From Ramlibacter sp. (GTDB lineage Bacteria > Pseudomonadota > Gammaproteobacteria > Burkholderiales > Burkholderiaceae_C): a DNA stretch of 64,000 nucleotides. Location: the NCBI GenBank assembly GCA_019635415.1, contig JAHBZN010000003.1, positions 248,001-312,000 on the forward strand, read 5' to 3'. Position numbers and translations under genes: made by a program. Positions 51,469 through 59,062 of this stretch are shown piece by piece. The stretch's first letter is position 1, and each line of letters begins with the position of its first letter. Below the pieces are notes generated by a model. It saw nothing but the letters and a program-made list of their open reading frames with translations, searched no databases and had not been told where the DNA came from.

Positions 51469-51506
51469 GCATTGCAGGAATCCTGCAACACAATGTGTTG
51501 CAATGC
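51469..51506. promoter_or_regulatory. nested palindromes upstream of the NADPH:FMN reductase gene
   Basis: An outer pair GCATTGCA/TGCAATGC (51469-51476, 51499-51506) encloses two inner palindromes: GCAGGA-A-TCCTGC, and TGCAACAC-AAT-GTGTTGCA (51484-51502, perfect 8-bp arms). The block ends five bases before the start codon at 51511. It could be an operator or a mutually exclusive set of hairpins in the leader. Confidence 0.6.
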
Positions 51507-51510
51507 GGGA

Positions 51511-52092
51511 ATGAAACTTCTCGTCTTTGCGGGCAGCACCCGTCAGAAATCCTTCAACCGCCAGCTGGCCCGTGTCACCGCCGCCATGGCCACCGCCAGC
51601 GGCGCCGACGTGACCCACCTCGAGCTCGCGGACTTCGACATCCCGATGTACAACGCCGACCTCGAAGCCGAGGGCACACCGGCCGACGTGATCCGGCTCA
51701 AGCAGCTCATGCATGAGCATCCGGCCTGGATCATCTGCACGCCCGAGTACAACGCGAGCTACCCCGCCCTGCTCAAGAACACGCTGGACTGGGTGTCGAG
51801 CCCGGCCCGCTCCCACCCCGAGTGGAGCGACGGTTTCCGCTCCAGCCGCGGCAAGGTCGTGGGCGTGCTCAGTGCCTCGCCTGGCGCATTGGGCGGCCTG
51901 CGCTCGCAAAGCCACCTCGCGCCGCTGCTGGTCAACCTGCACTGCTGGCTGGCCCCGCAGAACTTCGCGCTGAGCCGCGCCGCAGAAGCCTTCGACGAGC
52001 ACGGCCAGCTCAAGGAGGAGCGCAACATCAAGGGCGTCCAGGCCGTGATCGACCAGGTTATCTGGGCGGCAGCCCGCTTGAATACGGCATAG
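51511..52092 (+). CDS. NADPH-dependent FMN reductase family protein
   Basis: A 193-residue flavodoxin-like reductase (ChrR/YieF/SsuE group). [19 protein letters not shown] binds the FMN phosphate, then [37 protein letters not shown] and [20 protein letters not shown]. These are typical of quinone, chromate and azo-reductases that protect against oxidative or electrophile stress. ATG 51511 lies immediately after a complex palindrome block, so expression is probably regulated. It is divergent from mnmG across 235 bases. A repeat fragment follows the stop. Confidence 0.9.
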   Translation: MKLLVFAGSTRQKSFNRQLARVTAAMATASGADVTHLELADFDIPMYNADLEAEGTPADVIRLKQLMHEHPAWIICTPEYNASYPALLKNTLDWVSSPARSHPEWSDGFRSSRGKVVGVLSASPGALGGLRSQSHLAPLLVNLHCWLAPQNFALSRAAEAFDEHGQLKEERNIKGVQAVIDQVIWAAARLNTA

Positions 52093-52094
52093 TA

Positions 52095-52113
52095 TGCTAT
52101 TCATTTAATAGCA
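52095..52113 (+). repeat. mini-repeat fragment, copy H
   Basis: TGCTATTCATTTAATAGCA contains only the palindromic AT-rich end of the dispersed repeat (GCTATT/AATAGC). It lies between the FMN reductase stop and the YkgJ-like start. Confidence 0.45.
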
Positions 52114-52114
52114 C

Positions 52115-52420
52115 ATGGATTGCCGGCCCGGTTGTGGCGCGTGCTGCATCGCGCCCTCCATCACCAGTCCCATCCCCGGCATGCCCGGGGGCAAGCCTGC
52201 GGGCGTGCGCTGCGTGCAGCTCGACGACGCACAGCGATGCCGGCTGTTCGGCCAGCCCGGCCGGCCGGCCGTGTGTGCCCAGCTCATGCCATCGGGCGAG
52301 ATGTGCGGCGCCAGCGCCGAACAGGCGCTGCACTGGCTGACCCGTCTGGAGATTCAGACCCGGCCGTCCGCTCCGAGCCTTTCCAGCAGCGCGAGCGACA
52401 CCACCTCGATACGGCCATAA
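52115..52420 (+). CDS. YkgJ-family cysteine-cluster protein
   Basis: A 101-residue protein with the N-terminal cluster [20 protein letters not shown] followed by [16 protein letters not shown] and PAVCAQLMP. The spaced cysteines are those of the YkgJ (UPF0153) family, thought to bind zinc or an Fe-S centre. The conserved domain ends near residue 80 and the last 20 residues are a low-complexity tail. The tail overlaps the 3' end of the convergent Crp/Fnr gene by 67 bases, which suggests the stop has drifted into the neighbour. ATG 52115 follows the repeat fragment at once and no clear ribosome binding site is seen. Confidence 0.75.
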   Translation: MDCRPGCGACCIAPSITSPIPGMPGGKPAGVRCVQLDDAQRCRLFGQPGRPAVCAQLMPSGEMCGASAEQALHWLTRLEIQTRPSAPSLSSSASDTTSIRP

Positions 52421-53064
52421 CCTGCGGCCACCGCGCCCGCGGCCGCCAGCGCCTGCAGCTCCTTGCTCAGGGTCTGGCGCGTGATGCCCAGCATCATGGC
52501 CAGCGACTCCTGCGACACCGGCACCACCGGACGCGCTTCAGGCGCATGGGTGGCATCGCCCCGCGCCAGCAGCACCAGGCGACGCGCGACCCGCGCACGC
52601 GTGCTGCGCAGCGTGGCGTCCTCCACCATGCCGTACAGCGAGCGCGTGCGCGCCGCCAGCATGCGGCACACCGCCTGCGAAAACGCGTGACGCTGCATCA
52701 GGCCATCGAACGCCGCGCGGCCCAGCACCAGCACGTCCGAGGCCACCAGCGCCGTGGCGTCGTGGGTTCGCGGTTGCTGGTCCAGCAGCGAAATCTCGCC
52801 AAACCAGTTGCCGGCCTCGAGCACCGCAAGAATCGCCTCCTTGCCGTCTTCGCGCAGGCTGGAAAACTTGAACCGCCCCTGCAGCAGGCCATAAAAGGCC
52901 CCGCTGCCCGCCGGCACGGCATCACCCTGGCGGAACAGCATCTCGCCGCGCTGCACCCGCACCCGTTCACTGGCCGCCAGCATGGCGCGCCGTTCGCGCA
53001 GCGGCAAACTGCCAAACCAGGGATTAGCCGACAGGCGGGCCAGCAGTTCAGGGCCGGATCTCAT
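52354..53064 (-). CDS. Crp/Fnr-family transcriptional regulator
   Basis: A 236-residue Crp/Fnr protein. The cyclic-nucleotide-like beta-roll is seen in [30 protein letters not shown], divided here, with [22 protein letters not shown] matching the phosphate-binding cassette (GE and an R nearby). The C-terminal helix-turn-helix is [24 protein letters not shown]. No N-terminal Cys cluster is present, so it is not an Fe-S FNR. The ligand may be cAMP or none. It diverges from the HD-domain gene over a 148-base AT-containing intergenic region. Confidence 0.88.
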   Translation of the reverse strand: MRSGPELLARLSANPWFGSLPLRERRAMLAASERVRVQRGEMLFRQGDAVPAGSGAFYGLLQGRFKFSSLREDGKEAILAVLEAGNWFGEISLLDQQPRTHDATALVASDVLVLGRAAFDGLMQRHAFSQAVCRMLAARTRSLYGMVEDATLRSTRARVARRLVLLARGDATHAPEARPVVPVSQESLAMMLGITRQTLSKELQALAAAGAVAAGYGRIEVVSLALLERLGADGRV

Positions 53065-53212
53065 TGACGCAAGGGTGACAGGCGGGTGGAAGGGACTTCC
53101 CTTGATTGTTAATTTTTTGACAGTTTAGCGCCCGCGGCAGGCCAAGAATCCCCCCACAAGGAGCCCCACCCATGACGCAGATGCCCCCCACGCCCGCGCC
53201 AGTTTCACCCGC

Positions 53213-53776
53213 ATGCAGGACAGCACCCAGGCCGACTGGCAAACCATCGCCGGCGAGTTCATGCAATTCAGCACCGCCCTGCCCGACCGCGTGATGCAGC
53301 ACCTGCGGATTCTCGAAGGCGACTACGGCGGCTTTCCGGTGGATCGCTACACCCATTCGCTGCAGACGGCCACGCGCGCCCTGCGCGACGGCCGCGACGA
53401 CGAGTACGTGGTCTGCGCCCTGCTGCACGACATCGGCGACACACTCGGCAGCTTCAACCACCCGGACATCGCCGCCGCCATCCTCAAGCCTTTCGTAAGC
53501 GAGGCCAACCACTGGATGGTGCAGCACCACGGCATCTTCCAGGGGCACTACTTCTTCCATCACCTGGGCATGGACCGCGACATGCGCGAGCAGTTTCGCG
53601 GCCACCCCCACTTTGCGCGCACCGAGGAGTTCTGCGCGCTCTACGACAACCCGGCCTTCGACGCCAAGGCCGAGACCCTGCCCCTGAGCGAATTCGAACC
53701 GATGTTGCGCCGGCTGATGGCCCAGCCCGTCAACACCATCTACAAACCCACCCAGGCCGCCAAGGAGACCGCATGA
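53213..53776 (+). CDS. HD-domain protein, possible PhnZ/MIOX-type diiron oxygenase
   Basis: A 187-residue HD-domain protein from ATG 53213. Metal-binding residues are seen in RYTHSLQTATRAL, ALLHDIGDTLG, FNHPDIAA and MVQHHGIFQGHYFFHH. The GGFPVDRYTHSLQTA segment resembles the corresponding part of PhnZ and myo-inositol oxygenase, which are mixed-valent diiron oxygenases, so oxygenase rather than phosphatase activity is possible. The native start seems disturbed. A good AAGGAG (53158-53163) precedes ATG 53172, whose frame does not match the gene, while the conserved-looking ASFTRM stretch lies in frame upstream of 53213. One extra C in the C6 run at 53184-53189 would join them. It is coupled to the aldolase gene (ATGA at 53773). 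Confidence 0.75.
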   Translation: MQDSTQADWQTIAGEFMQFSTALPDRVMQHLRILEGDYGGFPVDRYTHSLQTATRALRDGRDDEYVVCALLHDIGDTLGSFNHPDIAAAILKPFVSEANHWMVQHHGIFQGHYFFHHLGMDRDMREQFRGHPHFARTEEFCALYDNPAFDAKAETLPLSEFEPMLRRLMAQPVNTIYKPTQAAKETA

Positions 53777-54540
53777 ACATCGCCTCACTCAAGGAAGTCG
53801 TCAGCGCCGAAGAATGGGCGCTGCGCGTGGACCTCGCCGCCTGTTACCGGCTGGTGGCGCTTTACGGTTGGAGCGACCTCGTCTTCACCCACATCAGCGC
53901 CAAGCTGCCCGAGTCGGTCACCGGCGGGGCGCATCATTTCCTCATCAACCCCTACGGTCTGATGTTCGACGAGATCACGGCCTCCAGCCTGGTCAAGGTC
54001 GACAGCCAGTGCAACAAGGTCATTGACTCGCCCTTTCCGGTCAACCCGGCCGGCTTCAACATCCACAGCTGCATCCACGATGCCCGGCCCGAGGCGGGTT
54101 GCGTGCTGCACACCCACAGCCGGGCCGGTGTCGCCGTGAGCGCGCAAAAGGGCGGCGTGCTGCCCATCAGCCAGCAAAGCACCTTTGTGCTGGCCTCACT
54201 GGCTTACCACGACTATGAAGGCGTGGCGCTGCGCGAGGACGAGAAGCCCCGCCTCACGGCCGACCTGGGCGACGCCAACTTCCTGATGCTGCGCAACCAT
54301 GGCCTACTCACGGTGGGCCGCACCATCGCCGATGCCTTTCTCAGCATGTACACCTTCGAGAACACCTGCCGCATCCAGATCGATGCGCAGGCCGGCGGCG
54401 AACTGGTGCAGGTGGACCCGCGCATCCTCCAGGGCATGGGCGAGGTCATGAAGACCGCCACCGCGGGCCAGGGCGCCAACATCGCCTGGCCCGCGCTGCT
54501 GCGCAAGGTGGAGCGCGCCGACCCCGGCTACAAGCACTGA
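53773..54540 (+). CDS. class II aldolase/adducin-family protein
   Basis: A 255-residue class II aldolase-like protein. GWSDLVFTHISAKLP gives the N-terminal fold, HHFLINPYGLMFDEI the substrate loop, CVLHTHSRAGVAVSA two zinc ligands (HTH) and FLMLRNHGLLTVG the third His. Relatives include fuculose-phosphate aldolase and HpcH-like proteins, and many family members act on keto-sugar or hydroxy-acid substrates without phosphate. Coupling to the HD-domain gene upstream (four-base overlap) indicates they act together. The pathway is not identified. Confidence 0.88.
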   Translation: MNIASLKEVVSAEEWALRVDLAACYRLVALYGWSDLVFTHISAKLPESVTGGAHHFLINPYGLMFDEITASSLVKVDSQCNKVIDSPFPVNPAGFNIHSCIHDARPEAGCVLHTHSRAGVAVSAQKGGVLPISQQSTFVLASLAYHDYEGVALREDEKPRLTADLGDANFLMLRNHGLLTVGRTIADAFLSMYTFENTCRIQIDAQAGGELVQVDPRILQGMGEVMKTATAGQGANIAWPALLRKVERADPGYKH

Positions 54541-54563
54541 GCCCGAACGGCGCGGCAGGCCGC

Positions 54564-55400
54564 TCAGGCGTCCTCGGCCAGCAGCTCGGCCTGCACGCGC
54601 AACTGCGTGTCGCGGTCGCCTTCGTCGACAAAGATTTCCATGCGTGTCATGCGCACCGCGCCGTAGATGGTGCTGAAGGCCACGTCCTTGGCGTCGCTGC
54701 CGGTGCCAATGCGCACCAGGCGACCGGGCTCGGCCATGCCGGTCGGGTCGAACAGCACCCAGCGTCCGCCCAGCCAGGCCTCGAACATCGCGTGAAAATC
54801 CTGCGGCGGCTCGGCGAACCAGGCGTAGCCCACCACCAGCCGCGCCGGCACGTTGAGCGCCCGGCACAGCGTGATGCCCAGGTGCGCGAAGTCGCGGCAC
54901 ACGCCGGTGCGCTGCAGGAACACGTCGCGCGCCGTCGTCATCGGCCCGGTGCTGCCCGGCAGGTAGGTCAGCGACTGGCGCAGCCACTGCTCCACCGCGC
55001 GAACCCGCGCCATGCCCGGTGCCAGGTGGCCAAACAGCTGCTGGGCCACCGTCGAGAGCACATCGGACTCGCAAAAGCGCGTGGGCAGCAGGTAGCGCAG
55101 CACGTCGTCGGGTATCTGGTGGACCGGCACCTGCGGCAGATCGTCCGGCACCGGCGGCGCTTCGAGCACCAGGCTCGCCTGGTAGTTCACCATCAGCGGC
55201 CCCACGGGCGCCTCGAACCGGATGAAACGGTTGCCCTCCAGCGCGTCACGGAACCCGTGGACCGACACGCCCGACGACACGGCCAGCCGCTCGCTCAGCA
55301 GCGTCTGGCCGGGCCGCTGCGCGGCTTCGATGTTGAAGCAGAAGTGGGACGGCGCGAGCACCTCGTACTCGAGCACCACCTCCACCGTGGAGCGGGCCAT
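54564..55400 (-). CDS. transglutaminase-like (cysteine protease fold) protein
   Basis: A 278-residue bacterial transglutaminase-like protein. The N-terminal beta domain (VEVVLEYEVLAPSHFCFNIE to VNYQASLVLEA) is followed by the papain-like core. The catalytic Cys is in RTGVCRDFAHLGITLC, the His in PQDFHAMFEAWLGG and the Asp in WVLFDPTGMAEPGRLVRI. Substrates are unknown; the group is often linked to peptide or polymer processing in the cytoplasm. ATG 55400 overlaps the stop of the DUF1328 gene as TGATG, preferred over TTG 55403. Confidence 0.88.
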   Translation of the reverse strand: MARSTVEVVLEYEVLAPSHFCFNIEAAQRPGQTLLSERLAVSSGVSVHGFRDALEGNRFIRFEAPVGPLMVNYQASLVLEAPPVPDDLPQVPVHQIPDDVLRYLLPTRFCESDVLSTVAQQLFGHLAPGMARVRAVEQWLRQSLTYLPGSTGPMTTARDVFLQRTGVCRDFAHLGITLCRALNVPARLVVGYAWFAEPPQDFHAMFEAWLGGRWVLFDPTGMAEPGRLVRIGTGSDAKDVAFSTIYGAVRMTRMEIFVDEGDRDTQLRVQAELLAEDA

Positions 55401-55585
55401 CAATCAAGCGCCTTCTTGACGGCACCCACCCCCAGTGCGGCCAGCACCACGAAGACGACGGCAATCACCAGGAACAGGCCGAACAGGATCTTGGCGATGC
55501 CCGCTGCGCCGGCGGCAATGCCGCCGAATCCCAGCGCGGCAGCGATCAGCGAAATCAGGGCAAATATCAGGGCGTACTTCAGCAT
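55400..55585 (-). CDS. DUF1328-family small membrane protein (YtjA-like)
   Basis: A 61-residue membrane protein with two hydrophobic segments ([21 protein letters not shown] and [22 protein letters not shown]). The Gly-rich turn [17 protein letters not shown] is the hallmark of the DUF1328/UPF0391 family, small stress-associated inner-membrane proteins of unknown function. The start has GGAGTC upstream. It is coupled to the transglutaminase-like gene downstream. Confidence 0.92.
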   Translation of the reverse strand: MLKYALIFALISLIAAALGFGGIAAGAAGIAKILFGLFLVIAVVFVVLAALGVGAVKKALD

Positions 55586-55706
55586 GAGTGACTCCTTGCG
55601 CGGCGCCTGGCCGCAACGACAGCAATGACCTCATGCTAGAAAACCCGGACGCCTGCGGTGATCAGCCGCCGGCGCGCGCGGCTGTAGGACAAGCCGCTGT
55701 CCGGCC

Positions 55707-57011
55707 CTAGCGCCCGAACAGCCCCTTCAGGCCCCGGCCCAGCTCGTCGCCAAGCCGCGCGCCCGCGCCCGTGCCCACCCCCGGCAGCACGGCCGTACCA
55801 ATCGCCGCACCCAGCAGCGCGCCGCGCGTCAGGGTCACCTCGGGCGCGTCCAGCGTGCCCCCCACCACCAGCGGCACGCCCACGGCCCGCCCGACCGCGC
55901 GCTCGGCCAGGTTCACGGCCACATGCCCGCTCAGTTCGCGCCGCGGCGACACCGCCACATTGCCGCTGGCCGTCAGCGCCCCCGAGCTGGCCACGAGGCC
56001 GGAGAGCTGGATCGCCCGGCCCTGCGTGCTGACCTGCCCGGCCAAGGTGTCCAGCCGGGTCTGGCCACCGCGGCTCAAGCCAATCGTCTTCACCGCCTTG
56101 GCCAGGTCGATGCCGTGGACCACCGCTGCGCGCACGGTGAAACGGGTCTGCGTGCGCAGCGCCTCCAGCAGATCGCTGGCCTGGGCGGCGCGCGCCTGCA
56201 AGGTGGTGCTGGCATCGAGCTTGCCACTCAGCGGCGCCGGGGCGCCCGAGGCGGGCGCCGTCAGTATGGCCACCTCCACGTCCGAGGTTTCCAGCGAGCC
56301 GCGCAGGTTCAGCATCGCATCCCGCGCCACGGGCGCCAGCGTCATCGTGCCGCGGACCGTACCGCCGCCCACAAAGGCCTCGACGGCCCAGTCGCGGCCC
56401 GCTCCGGCCGCGCGGCGCAGGCTCAGGCGCGTGCCTTCGAGCCGGCCCTCACGCACCTTCAGCGTCAGATCCCCGGGCAGGCCGTCATCGTCGATACGCG
56501 CCTGCGCCTCCACCGTGCTGCGGCGTCCCGCCGGGTCGATCCAGGTCACGCCATCGAGCACCATGCGGCGCGGGAACGAGCTCCCTTTTTCAGCCTTTTG
56601 GGGTGGTAGCCCTTGCCCGGCGGGCGCTGTACGCTCCTTTTTTTGTAGCGCATCGAGCAGCCCGTCAATGCCCCGCTGCGGCAGCACCGCATCGCGCACA
56701 ACCAGCGTGGCCACCTCCAGCCGGCCCGCCAGCAGCGCGCCCCAGGCCGGTCGCGCCTGTACCCGGGCCAGGGTCAGCGGCGGCTGCGTCTTGACCGCCA
56801 CGTCCTCCAGTGCCACGGCAGGCAGCGGCCAGAACGTCACGGCCATGCCTCCGAGCGCCACCGGCACGCCCAGCGACTGCTGTGCCGCCGCCTGGGCGCG
56901 CTCACGAAAATCCGTGCTCGCCAGCCACTGCTGCAGGGCCAGCCCGGCCAGCAGCGCTGCCACCCCGAGCGCCGCCGCCAGTCCCAACGCCATCCTGAAA
57001 GTCCGGTTCAT
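55707..57011 (-). CDS. AsmA-like envelope protein (paralogue of 32114-33388)
   Basis: A 434-residue protein with one N-terminal membrane anchor (MALGLAAALGVAALLAGLAL) and a long periplasmic region of AsmA type (QQSLGVPVALGGMAVTFWPL near the start, LDTLAGQVSTQGRAIQLSGL later). Its end, LLGAAIGTAVLPGVGTGAGARLG, is nearly that of the protein at 32114-33388. Residues near 123-145 (LQKKERTAPAG to PPQKAEKG) are encoded by a dispersed repeat (56586-56650) and form a polar insertion in an otherwise beta-rich chain. ATG 57011 begins the anchor. It diverges from the glutathione S-transferase gene. Confidence 0.8.
   Translation of the reverse strand: MNRTFRMALGLAAALGVAALLAGLALQQWLASTDFRERAQAAAQQSLGVPVALGGMAVTFWPLPAVALEDVAVKTQPPLTLARVQARPAWGALLAGRLEVATLVVRDAVLPQRGIDGLLDALQKKERTAPAGQGLPPQKAEKGSSFPRRMVLDGVTWIDPAGRRSTVEAQARIDDDGLPGDLTLKVREGRLEGTRLSLRRAAGAGRDWAVEAFVGGGTVRGTMTLAPVARDAMLNLRGSLETSDVEVAILTAPASGAPAPLSGKLDASTTLQARAAQASDLLEALRTQTRFTVRAAVVHGIDLAKAVKTIGLSRGGQTRLDTLAGQVSTQGRAIQLSGLVASSGALTASGNVAVSPRRELSGHVAVNLAERAVGRAVGVPLVVGGTLDAPEVTLTRGALLGAAIGTAVLPGVGTGAGARLGDELGRGLKGLFGR
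56586..56650 (-). repeat. dispersed mini-repeat, copy G (inside the AsmA-like gene)
   Basis: On the minus strand: GCGCTACAAAAAAAGGAGCG, a GC-rich stem GCCCGCCGGGC, then GGGCTACCACCCC and AAAAGGCTGAAAA. The GGGCTACC block is shared with copies B, D and F. It is translated in frame. Confidence 0.65.
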
Positions 57012-57087
57012 GCCCCATTGTGAGCACGAATCCGGCGCAGCCGCTAGCATCCGGCAGTCGCAACCCCAACCTTCCCGAGGACACAGC

Positions 57088-57696
57088 ATGAAGCTCTACT
57101 ATTCGCCCGGCGCCTGTTCACTGTCACCCCATATCGCCCTGCGCGAAGCCGGCCTGGCGTTCGAGGCCGTGAAGGCACCGACCAAGACCCACCAGCTGGA
57201 CGACGGCACCGACTACTACACCATCAACCCGCTCGGCTATGTGCCCCTGCTGGAGCTCGATGACGGCACGCGCCTGCGCGAAGGGCCGGCCATCGTGCAG
57301 TACATCGCCGATCTGGCCCCCGCAAAGAACCTGGCGCCGGCGCATGGCACGCTGCCGCGCTACCGCCTGCAGGAGTGGCTGACGTTCATCGGCACCGAGG
57401 TGCACAAGGGCTTCACCCCCCTGTTCAACCCGGCCATGCCCGAAGAAGCCAAGACGATTGCCAGGGACCGCCTGGCCAGCCGCCTGCAGTGGCTCGACAG
57501 CGAACTCGCGGGCAAGCAGTACCTGATGGGTGACACCTTCAGCGTGGCGGACGGCTACCTGTTCACCGTCACCAATTGGGCCAAGGTGGTCGGCGTCGAT
57601 CTGTCCGGCTACACCCACCTGCTGGCCTACCGCGAGCGCGTCGGGGCCCGTCCCGCCGTTCAGGAGGCCATGAAGGCCGAAGGCCTGGTCAAGTAG
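57088..57696 (+). CDS. gstA: glutathione S-transferase, beta class
   Basis: A 202-residue cytosolic GST. The thioredoxin-like N-terminal domain has MKLYYSPGACSLSPHIALRE, with the beta-class Cys10, and NPLGYVPLLELDDG plus REGPAIVQYIAD for glutathione binding. The C-terminal helical domain has GDTFSVADGYLFTVTNWA with the conserved capping Asp. It conjugates glutathione to electrophiles or reduces peroxides. ATG 57088 has GAGGACA upstream. The last eight bases overlap the convergent MFS gene. Confidence 0.94.
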   Translation: MKLYYSPGACSLSPHIALREAGLAFEAVKAPTKTHQLDDGTDYYTINPLGYVPLLELDDGTRLREGPAIVQYIADLAPAKNLAPAHGTLPRYRLQEWLTFIGTEVHKGFTPLFNPAMPEEAKTIARDRLASRLQWLDSELAGKQYLMGDTFSVADGYLFTVTNWAKVVGVDLSGYTHLLAYRERVGARPAVQEAMKAEGLVK

Positions 57697-58921
57697 GCAG
57701 CGCGCCCGCGGGCACGGGGCGCTGACGCGAGGCGATGACCGCGCCCGCCCACAGCGCGGAGGCCGAGTACACCAGCCCCCGCGCCAGACCGCCCGGCCCG
57801 TCGGCCACCCAGCCCACCACGGTCGGGCCGACAATCTGGCCGCCAGCAAACACGATGGTGAAGGCACTGATGCCGGCCGCCCACAGGGCCGGCGGCAGGT
57901 TGTGCCGCACCAGCGCCGTGGTGGAGGCCACCACTGACAGGAACACCGCGCCGAACACCAGCCCCGACAGCAGCACCAGCGGCCAGGCGGCGGTCCAGGC
58001 CGGCAGCACCGTGGCGCAGCCGAGCAGCGCATTCAACGTGGCCAGCGCACCGCCCCCCTTGGCCCGGTCCAGCAGGCCCGCCCAGATGCGCGAGGAGGCC
58101 ACCACCGCCACGCCCAGCAGGGCATAGAACAGCGTGACGGCCCCCGTGCCCACCCCCTGCTCGCGCAGCAGCGCAATCACGAAGGTCATGTAGCCGATGT
58201 AGCCCACACCGAACAGACCATAGCCGGCGAGCGCGGGCGCGAACGGGCGCCAGCGAAATGCCGCGGGCGGCCCGGCGCCTTCCGCCACGGGCGGCGGTGC
58301 CAGCGATTGCAGCCGCCGCGCCGGCCACCACAGCGCGGCCGTTGCCGCCAGGCAGACCAGTGCCAGCGCCCACCACGCCCAGGCCCAGCCGTGCAGCACG
58401 TGCGCGGCCGCCTCCAGCGTGGCCGGCACCAGCAGCGCCGAGGCACTGATGCCCAGCCCGGTCCCGCCGTAATACAGGCCGATCAGCAGGCCGCTGCGCC
58501 GGGGCTGCAGCGCACCCAGTCGCGCCGCCAGCAGCCCGCCGGCAATGAACACGAAGGCGCTGGCCATGCCGGCCAGCAGGCGCTGCGCCAGCAGCGGCGC
58601 GGCCTCCGTGAAAAAGCCGCTCAGCCCCATGAACAGGCTGGCCAGCACCGCGCCAGCAAGCAGCACCCGCGACACCCCCATCCGTGCCATGAGGCGGGGC
58701 GTCACCAGCGCGCCCAGTAGATAGCCCAGGGCATTGGCGGTGTTCATGGCGCCCGCCAGGGTGTAGGACCATTGCAGATCGGTGCGCATGGGGGGCAGCA
58801 GCAGGCCGTAGGCAAACCGCGTGATGCCCAGCGAAATCGCCGCACCCAGCGACAGCGCCAGTGCCAGCCACAGCAGGTTGCGGGGCCCGTCCCCGGGGCG
58901 GTCAGGAGTAGCGGCAGACAT
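57689..58921 (-). CDS. MFS transporter (YbfB/YjiJ family)
   Basis: A 410-residue major facilitator protein with 12 predicted helices. The N-terminus LALSLGAAISLGITRFAYGLLLPPM, with the conserved RFAYG, and MNTANALGYLLGALVTPRL mark the YbfB/YjiJ group, whose substrates are unknown (uptake or export of small carboxylates is suspected). A long cytoplasmic loop with CWPARRL-type basic residues lies near the middle. ATG 58921 is chosen over GTG 58927. It diverges from the ene-reductase gene across about 140 bases. Confidence 0.88.
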   Translation of the reverse strand: MSAATPDRPGDGPRNLLWLALALSLGAAISLGITRFAYGLLLPPMRTDLQWSYTLAGAMNTANALGYLLGALVTPRLMARMGVSRVLLAGAVLASLFMGLSGFFTEAAPLLAQRLLAGMASAFVFIAGGLLAARLGALQPRRSGLLIGLYYGGTGLGISASALLVPATLEAAAHVLHGWAWAWWALALVCLAATAALWWPARRLQSLAPPPVAEGAGPPAAFRWRPFAPALAGYGLFGVGYIGYMTFVIALLREQGVGTGAVTLFYALLGVAVVASSRIWAGLLDRAKGGGALATLNALLGCATVLPAWTAAWPLVLLSGLVFGAVFLSVVASTTALVRHNLPPALWAAGISAFTIVFAGGQIVGPTVVGWVADGPGGLARGLVYSASALWAGAVIASRQRPVPAGALPT

Positions 58922-59062
58922 GGGCACCGATTGTGGAACAGGTGCTGCCGCGGCGTCGGCCTACCCCAAAACGCGGCATCGCGCCGACGGCAGGGCCTTT
59001 GCATCCGGACTACGCTGGCGGGAAATCTGAATCCCTTTTCCCTTTCCCGGAGAGCCTTCCCC

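Noticed and set aside
51276-51510. Possible replication origin next to mnmG
   Set aside because: No DnaA-box cluster (TTATCCACA-like) or AT-rich unwinding region was seen, and dnaA is not in the window.
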